A stretch of DNA of 11,407 nt from Lysobacterales bacterium (GTDB taxonomy: Bacteria > Pseudomonadota > Gammaproteobacteria > Xanthomonadales > SZUA-36), in contig JAPHSB010000119.1 of NCBI GenBank assembly GCA_026193295.1, forward strand, positions 1-11,407, written 5' to 3'. Made by a program: the position numbers and the translations under genes. Every line of letters starts with the position of its first letter. Within the stretch, counting starts at the first letter, position 1. The notes beneath the pieces are model-generated. The model made no database searches. It was not told where the DNA came from and saw only the letters and a program-made list of their open reading frames with translations. Below, one piece after another: positions 6,206 through 11,407 of this stretch.

Positions 6206-7807
6206 ATGAGCGAACGCGAAGTCATGGAGTACGACGTCATCGTCGTCGGGGCCGGCCCGGCCGGCCTCGCATGCGCCATTCGCCTGAAACAGCTCAAGCC
6301 GGAACTGATGGTGGCCGTAATCGAGAAGAGTTCCGAGATCGGCGCCCACATCCTGTCCGGCGCGGTGATCGAGCCGGAACCCCTGGACCGGCTGCTGCCC
6401 GGCTGGCGAGACGATCCGCCCCCGATCTGCATCCCGGTGGAGCGCGACGAGATCTGGCTGCTCAGCCAGGACGGCAGGCGCCGCCTGCCCACCCCGCCGC
6501 AGCAAAAAAATCACGGCAATTTCATCGTTTCGCTGGGCGCGCTCTGCGCATGGCTTGGAGCCCGCGCGGAAGCACTGGAAATCGATGTCTTCCCCGGCTA
6601 TGCCGCATCCGGTATTCACTTTACGGATGAAGGGGCCGTCGGCGGCGTGATCATCGGCGACATGGGCGTCGGCCGTGACGGCCAGCCCAAGGACACCTAC
6701 ATGCAGGGTATTGAGATCCATGCGCCCCTTACCGTGCTTAGCGAAGGCGTGCGCGGTCACCTGAGCAAGCAGTTGATCCGCCGATTCGAGCTCGACCGGG
6801 ATTCCGATCCGCAAAGCTACGGCATCGGCATGAAAGAACTGTGGCGGGTGCAGCCAGGCAAGAGCAAACCGGGCCTGGTGCAGCACACCGCCGGCTGGCC
6901 GCTGGATTCGCGTATCTACGGTGGCAGTTTCATGTACCACATGGACAAGGATCGCATCGCGATCGGGTTCGTCTGTGGCCTCGATTACGAAGATCCCGAA
7001 TTCATGCCTTTCGAGGCGTTTCAGCAGTTCAAGCACCACCCCATGGTCCGCGACCTGCTCGAAGGGGGTGAGATCCTGTCGGCTGGTGCGCGAGCCATTT
7101 CCGAGGGCGGCTACCAGTCGCTGCCGAAAACCGAGATGCCGGGCGCATTGCTGGTCGGCGACTGCGCCGGCACGTTGAACGTACCCAAGATCAAGGGCAC
7201 GCACCAGGCAATGAAGGCCGGCATGCTGGCCGCCGAGCACATTGCCGCCGAGTCCGCGGCCGAAGGTTTCGACGCGAAACTGCGGGAGTCGGAAGTGGTC
7301 AGGGAGCTGTACAAGGTGCGCAATATCCGGCCTGCCTTCTACAAGGGATTCTGGCGCGGTTTCCTGCGCGCCGCGATCGAGACGGTCACGGCAGGCAAAT
7401 TGCCGACTACGCTCGCGGTCCATGCGGACGACAAGGCGCTCAAGCGATTGGACGAGGGTTACTCGCCACCAAACCGCCACTGGGTCGAGCGCCAACTGCC
7501 GCCGCGCGACCGGTTGGCGTCCGTATACTTTGCGGCCACCGCGCACGAAGAAGACCAGCCGGTGCACCTGCAGATCCTGGAGCCGGACATCTGCACGGCT
7601 CGTTGTACCGCGGAATACGACAACCCTTGCACGCGCTTCTGTCCCGCCAACGTTTACGAAATGGTGGGTGATGGCGCCGACAGGGCGCTGCAGATCAATG
7701 CCGCGAATTGCGTGCACTGCAAGACCTGCGACATCAAGGACCCCTACCAGATCATCAACTGGGTTACACCCGAAGGCGGCAGCGGGCCCAATTACCAAAA
7801 CATGTAG
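6206..7807 (+). CDS. Electron transfer flavoprotein-ubiquinone oxidoreductase (ETF-QO)
   Basis: This 533-residue protein is close to the full length of the family (bacterial homologue of human ETFDH). It takes electrons from reduced ETF and passes them to ubiquinone at the inner membrane. The N-terminus has the FAD dinucleotide-binding motif VVGAGPAG (13-20). The C-terminus carries the [4Fe-4S] ligands Cys479 (in FCPANVY) and Cys502, Cys505 and Cys508 (in NCVHCKTCDIKDP), in the same arrangement as the mammalian enzyme. Two further Cys pairs (463/467 and 475) precede them. The protein ends in the usual GGSGPNYQNM-type tail. The start is set by GGAGGA 5 bases upstream. The etfB gene begins 22 bases after the stop, so the acceptor and its electron donor are probably co-transcribed. 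All expected cofactor ligands are present. Confidence 0.97.
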   Translation: MSEREVMEYDVIVVGAGPAGLACAIRLKQLKPELMVAVIEKSSEIGAHILSGAVIEPEPLDRLLPGWRDDPPPICIPVERDEIWLLSQDGRRRLPTPPQQKNHGNFIVSLGALCAWLGARAEALEIDVFPGYAASGIHFTDEGAVGGVIIGDMGVGRDGQPKDTYMQGIEIHAPLTVLSEGVRGHLSKQLIRRFELDRDSDPQSYGIGMKELWRVQPGKSKPGLVQHTAGWPLDSRIYGGSFMYHMDKDRIAIGFVCGLDYEDPEFMPFEAFQQFKHHPMVRDLLEGGEILSAGARAISEGGYQSLPKTEMPGALLVGDCAGTLNVPKIKGTHQAMKAGMLAAEHIAAESAAEGFDAKLRESEVVRELYKVRNIRPAFYKGFWRGFLRAAIETVTAGKLPTTLAVHADDKALKRLDEGYSPPNRHWVERQLPPRDRLASVYFAATAHEEDQPVHLQILEPDICTARCTAEYDNPCTRFCPANVYEMVGDGADRALQINAANCVHCKTCDIKDPYQIINWVTPEGGSGPNYQNM

Positions 7808-7829
7808 GCTGAACGGAGATTCCGGATTT

Positions 7830-8576
7830 ATGAAAATACTCGTTGGCATCAAGCGCGTCGTGGACTACAACGTCCGCGTTCGCGTCCTTCCCGACGGCAG
7901 CGGTGTCGATACCGACGGCGTCAAGATGAGCGTGAATCCCTTCGATGAAATCGCCCTCGAAGAAGCGCTGCGGATCAAGGAAGCAGGCAAGGCCGAGGAA
8001 GTCATCGTCGTATCCGTCGGCGGCGACGAGTGCCAGCAACAGCTGCGCACCGGTCTGGCCATGGGCGCCGATCGCGCCATCCAGGTCAAGACCGGGGAGT
8101 CGCTGCAGCCGTTGAGCGTGGCCCGCGCGTTTCTCAAGATCATTGAACGCGAACAGCCGGGCCTGGTCATCCTCGGCAAGCAGGCCATCGATGACGACAA
8201 CAGTCAGACCGGGCAGATGCTGGCGGCATTGTGGGACCGGCCGCAGGCGACCTTTGCCTCCAAACTGACGCTCAGCGATGGTTCGGCCACTGTCGTGCGG
8301 GAGGTGGACATCGGACTCGAGACCATCGAGATCGACCTGCCGGCCGTGGTCACGGTGGACCTGCGCCTCAACGAGCCCCGGTTTGTCAAGCTGCCGGACA
8401 TCATGAAGGCGAAGCGCAAGCCCCTCGATGTCGTGCCGCTCGAGGACCTGGACGTTGGCGCCGACAGCAATTTGAGCGTCACGAAATTTGCACCACCGGC
8501 CCAACGGGCCAAAGGCATCATGGTAGAAGATGCAGCGCAACTGGTGCAGGAACTGAAGAACAGGGGGCTGGTATGA
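7830..8576 (+). CDS. etfB: Electron transfer flavoprotein beta subunit
   Basis: This 248-residue protein has the usual length for EtfB, which with EtfA forms the soluble FAD- and AMP-containing carrier that collects electrons from acyl-CoA dehydrogenases and related enzymes. Visible family landmarks are the start KILVGIKRVVDYNV, the AMP-site segment GKQAIDDDNSQTGQM (116-130) and the EtfB signature PAVVTVDLRLNEPRF (171-185). The recognition-loop region around REVDIGLETIEIDLP (157-171) is present. I chose the ATG at 7830 because the protein then begins exactly as family members do; the frame is open further upstream but overlaps ETF-QO. A GGAG at 7815-7818 lies 11 bases upstream, within a tiny inverted repeat CGGA-GAT-TCCG. 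The stop overlaps the etfA start as ATGA, indicating coupled synthesis of the two subunits. Confidence 0.96.
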   Translation: MKILVGIKRVVDYNVRVRVLPDGSGVDTDGVKMSVNPFDEIALEEALRIKEAGKAEEVIVVSVGGDECQQQLRTGLAMGADRAIQVKTGESLQPLSVARAFLKIIEREQPGLVILGKQAIDDDNSQTGQMLAALWDRPQATFASKLTLSDGSATVVREVDIGLETIEIDLPAVVTVDLRLNEPRFVKLPDIMKAKRKPLDVVPLEDLDVGADSNLSVTKFAPPAQRAKGIMVEDAAQLVQELKNRGLV

Positions 8577-9510
8577 GCAGGATACTGATCATTGGTGAGC
8601 ACGACGGCCAGAATCTCAACCTGGCCATTGCCAAGTGCGTGCGCTGCGCGCAGGCCATCGGCGGTGACATCGACATCGCCATTTTCGGCAACGCGGTGGA
8701 CGCCATCGCGGCCGAAGCAGCGAGCCTCGACTCGGTCAGCAAGGTCATCGCCGTTAGCGCGGATCACCTGGCGGCCCCACTGGCCGTCAACTGGGCACCG
8801 GAGGCGGTTGCCCTCGCTGCTGACTACAGCCATGTCCTCGGGCCCTCGACTACGCTGGGCAGGGACCTGATGCCCCGAGTCGCCGCGCTGCTCGGCGTCA
8901 ACCAGGTCAGCGACATCATGGAGGTGACGGACTCCAGCACCTTCAAACGTCCCATTTACGCCGGTAACGCCATCGTCGACGTGCAGTGCGCCGAGGGACA
9001 GACCATCGTGGGAACGGTGCGCGCAGCCAGCTGGCAGGCGGTGGACGCCTCCGGCAGCGGGAGCGTCGAATCCCGGGCCGCGGCTGGTTCGCCCGCAAGT
9101 CACAGCCGCTACGTGGGCCTGGAGGCCGGCGGTGGGGAGCGCCCTGATCTGCAGAGCGCTGCAAAGGTCGTGTCCGGCGGTCGCGCTCTCGGCAGCGTGG
9201 AAAACTTCGAGCTGATCTACCAGCTGGCCGACCGGCTGGGGGCGGGCGTGGGCGCCTCCCGGGCCGCGGTCGATGCGGCTACTGCCCCAACGACATGCAG
9301 GTGGGCCAAACGGGCAAGATCATCGCACCGGACCTGTACATGGCATTCGGTATCTCCGGCGCGATCCAGCACATCACCGGCATCAAGGACGCGGGTACCA
9401 TCGTGGCAGTGAACAAGGATTCCGAGGCGCCGATTTTCGAAGTGTCGGACATCGGCCTGGTCGGGGATCTGTTCAAGGTGATCCCCGAACTCGAGTCGCT
9501 GCTGGGCTAG
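8573..9510 (+). pseudogene. etfA: Electron transfer flavoprotein alpha subunit, interrupted by a one-base frameshift
   Basis: The ATG overlaps the etfB stop (ATGA). The first frame gives MSRILIIGEHDGQ and continues as normal EtfA through VVSGGRALGSVENFELIYQL and GASRAAVDA (to residue 235, base 9277). There GCG-GCT-ACT is read where the family has Ala-Gly-Tyr-Cys-Pro-Asn. Adding one G at about 9277-9278 restores GCG-GGC-TAC-TGC and joins the frame of NDMQVGQTGK. In that second frame the EtfA signature (LYMAFGISGAIQH to AVN, bases 9334-9414) and a normal end at 9510 follow. The repaired protein is 312 residues, the usual length. As read, translation stops at 9410-9412, giving 279 residues with about 44 aberrant ones and losing most of the FAD-binding domain. 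Since everything else is intact, a sequencing or assembly error or a very recent mutation is most likely. Confidence 0.93.
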
Positions 9511-9548
9511 CACCAGGGCCTGTTAACACTACGTGGACCCGCGCTGTT

Positions 9549-11407
9549 GTGACTGAGCCGATCTGGTCGCCAGGCCCCGCGCGCCGGCAGACCGCGAACA
9601 TCCGCCGCTTCATCGAACTGGCGCGAAGTGAATTGGATCCCGGCATCCAGGACTACTGGAGCCTGCACCGCTATTCGGTCACTCACCCGGCCGAGTTCTG
9701 GCGTGCGGTCTGGGATTTCTGCGGAATCGTCGGTACCCCGGGTGATACGATCGTCGAGGATTTCGACCGCATGCCGGGGGCGCGCTGGTTTCCCTCGGCA
9801 CGCCTGAATTTCGCCGAGAACCTGCTGCGTTACCGCGACGACCAGCCCGCGATACTGTTCAAATCCGAAACCGGCATGACCGCAAGCTACAGCTACGCGG
9901 AACTTTACCGGGCCGTAGCGCAGACGGCGGCAGCCCTGGCCGCAGCAGGCGTCACCACGGGCGACCGCGTAGCTGGCTACCTGCCCAACCTGCCAGAAAC
10001 CGTCATCGCCATGCTGGCCGCCACCAGCCTGGGCGCCATCTGGTCATCCTGCTCGCCCGATTTCGGCATTGACGGCGTGGTCGACCGCCTCGGGCAGATC
10101 CAGCCGAAGGTGCTGTTTTGCGCGGCGGCATACAGTTACAACGGCAAGACGCACGATTGCCTCGACAAGGTGAAGGGCATCCTCAAGGCGATTCCGTCCA
10201 TCGAGCGAACCGTCGTCGTGCCGTACATGAACCCGGAGGCACGCCTTGACAAGCTGCCGGGCGCCGCATGGATGGCGGATTTCATGAAGACCGGCGTGGT
10301 CGGCGGGAGTGGAGACAGGATCGATTTTGCCAGGCTGCCGTTCGACCATCCGGTGTATATCCTCTACTCCTCGGGTACCACGGGCGTGCCCAAGTGCATC
10401 ACGCACGGCGCCGGCGGAACCCTGATCCAGCATCTCAAGGAACTGGTGCTGCACAGCAACCTGCGCCGCTCCGACCGCATTTGCTACTTCACCACCTGCG
10501 GTTGGATGATGTGGAACTGGCTGGTCAGCAGCCTGGCGGTGGGCGCCACCGTGGTTCTGTTCGATGGCTCGCCCTTTTACCCCTGGCCGGCAGCGATGTT
10601 CGACCTGATCGACGAATTCGGCGTCACGGTCTACGGAACCGGCGCCAAGGCCATCGCGGCCTGGGAGAAGGCCGGGCTGAAGCCGCGCGAATCACACCAG
10701 CTCAACAGCCTCGTGACGCTCTTGTCCACGGGTTCGCCCCTGTCCCCGGAGAACTTCGATTACGTCTATCGCGATATCAAGCAGAACCTGTGCCTGGCAT
10801 CCATATCCGGCGGCACGGACATCGTTTCGTGCTTCATGCTGGGCTGCCCGATCCTGCCGGTCTGGCGCGGCGAGCTGCAGTGCCCCGGCCTCGGCATGGC
10901 CGTGGAGATACTGCGCGACGACGGCAGCGTGGCGGACACCGGCGAAACCGGCGAGTTATGCTGCATGCAGCCTTTCCCGGCCATGCCAGTGTTTTTCTGG
11001 GGTGACGAAGAAGGCGCCCGCTACCACGCCGCCTATTTCGAAAAGTTTCCCGCGACCTGGGCCCATGGTGATTTCGCCCTCAAAACTGAACATGGCGGCT
11101 ACGTGATCCAGGGCCGCTCGGACGCGACGCTGAACCCCGGTGGCGTGCGCATCGGAACGGCCGAGATCTACCGCCAGGTGGAGAGCCTCGAGGAAGTCCT
11201 CGAGAGCATCTGCGTGGGCCAGGACTGGGATGACGACGTGCGGGTTGTCCTGTTCGTCCGGTTGCGCGAGGGCCTGGAGCTCGACGAGGACTTGCAGGAA
11301 CGGATTCGTCGAACGATTCGCCAGAACGCCACGCCGAGGCACGTACCGGCCAGGATCGTCCAGGTCAGCGACATCCCGCGCACCATCAGCGGCAAGATCG
11401 TCGAACT
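9549..11407 (+). CDS. aacS: Acetoacetyl-CoA synthetase (acetoacetate-CoA ligase), 3' end cut by window
   Basis: This is an open frame of 619 codons running off the window; family members are about 650 residues, so roughly 30 are missing. It activates acetoacetate with ATP and CoA to acetoacetyl-CoA, AMP and PPi in the cytoplasm. It is an ANL-superfamily adenylating enzyme: P-loop-like motif YSSGTTGVPK (273-282), TTCGWMMWNW typical of this ligase subgroup, the GGTDIVSCF segment, and the C-terminal SGKIVE with catalytic Lys616. The start is a GTG at 9549, giving VTEPIWSP, which matches the family's usual beginning; no other in-frame start lies between it and etfA. The ribosome site is weak (GTGGA about 12 bases upstream). 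It lies 38 bases after etfA and is probably part of the same operon. It suggests use of acetoacetate from leucine, ketone-body or polyhydroxybutyrate breakdown. Confidence 0.95.
   Translation, partial: MTEPIWSPGPARRQTANIRRFIELARSELDPGIQDYWSLHRYSVTHPAEFWRAVWDFCGIVGTPGDTIVEDFDRMPGARWFPSARLNFAENLLRYRDDQPAILFKSETGMTASYSYAELYRAVAQTAAALAAAGVTTGDRVAGYLPNLPETVIAMLAATSLGAIWSSCSPDFGIDGVVDRLGQIQPKVLFCAAAYSYNGKTHDCLDKVKGILKAIPSIERTVVVPYMNPEARLDKLPGAAWMADFMKTGVVGGSGDRIDFARLPFDHPVYILYSSGTTGVPKCITHGAGGTLIQHLKELVLHSNLRRSDRICYFTTCGWMMWNWLVSSLAVGATVVLFDGSPFYPWPAAMFDLIDEFGVTVYGTGAKAIAAWEKAGLKPRESHQLNSLVTLLSTGSPLSPENFDYVYRDIKQNLCLASISGGTDIVSCFMLGCPILPVWRGELQCPGLGMAVEILRDDGSVADTGETGELCCMQPFPAMPVFFWGDEEGARYHAAYFEKFPATWAHGDFALKTEHGGYVIQGRSDATLNPGGVRIGTAEIYRQVESLEEVLESICVGQDWDDDVRVVLFVRLREGLELDEDLQERIRRTIRQNATPRHVPARIVQVSDIPRTISGKIVE

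Noticed and set aside
6158..7852. Long open frame (564 codons) on the minus strand opposite ETF-QO
   Set aside because: The plus strand encodes a complete ETF-QO with all cofactor ligands. The antisense frame shows no family features.
9270..9300. Programmed ribosomal frameshift in etfA
   Set aside because: There is no slippery heptamer or convincing downstream structure, and EtfA families are not known to use frameshifting. A missing base explains the data better.

Overview
The window is GC-rich and tightly packed with genes, with no intergenic gap over 150 bases. It looks like a chromosomal segment of an aerobic, heterotrophic Gram-negative proteobacterium. An outer-membrane barrel protein implies an outer membrane. 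ETF and ETF-ubiquinone oxidoreductase imply quinone-linked respiration. Protein styles are most like Gammaproteobacteria, but this placement is an impression from the sequence and was not tested by a search. I see no tRNA, rRNA, CRISPR array, insertion sequence or phage gene.

Region 1 (1-2642, plus strand): the 3' end of a DevA/LolD-type ABC ATPase carrying a C-terminal GAF domain is followed, with a 4-base overlap, by a protein joining a cyclic-nucleotide-binding domain to a patatin (NTE-type) phospholipase. Both proteins carry a candidate cyclic-nucleotide sensor, so the pair looks like a nucleotide-regulated lipid export or remodelling unit whose other members lie upstream.

Region 2 (2614-6057, minus strand): a four-gene metal-uptake cluster. 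In transcription order it holds a small exported Cys/His-rich protein, a porin-like outer-membrane protein with an N-terminal coiled coil, a ZnuA-like periplasmic metal-binding protein, and a ZnuB-like permease. The cluster supplies an outer-membrane, a periplasmic and an inner-membrane component, but no ATPase is present. The permease gene runs into the 3' end of the phospholipase gene (29-base convergent overlap).

Region 3 (6058-6205): a 148-base divergent intergenic region with overlapping inverted repeats next to a consensus -10 element facing the electron-transfer genes.

Region 4 (6206-11407, plus strand): ETF-ubiquinone oxidoreductase, etfB, etfA and acetoacetyl-CoA synthetase (cut by the window edge). 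Electrons from acyl-CoA and related dehydrogenases pass through EtfAB to ETF-QO and on to ubiquinone, while the ligase activates acetoacetate. Together this suggests fatty-acid, branched-chain amino-acid or ketone-body catabolism. etfA is broken in this sequence by one missing base near 9277, with an otherwise intact reading on both sides.

No wholly new system is proven here. The best leads are the metal cluster with its uncharacterised outer-membrane and Cys/His proteins, the double nucleotide-sensor lipid pair, and the etfA frameshift.
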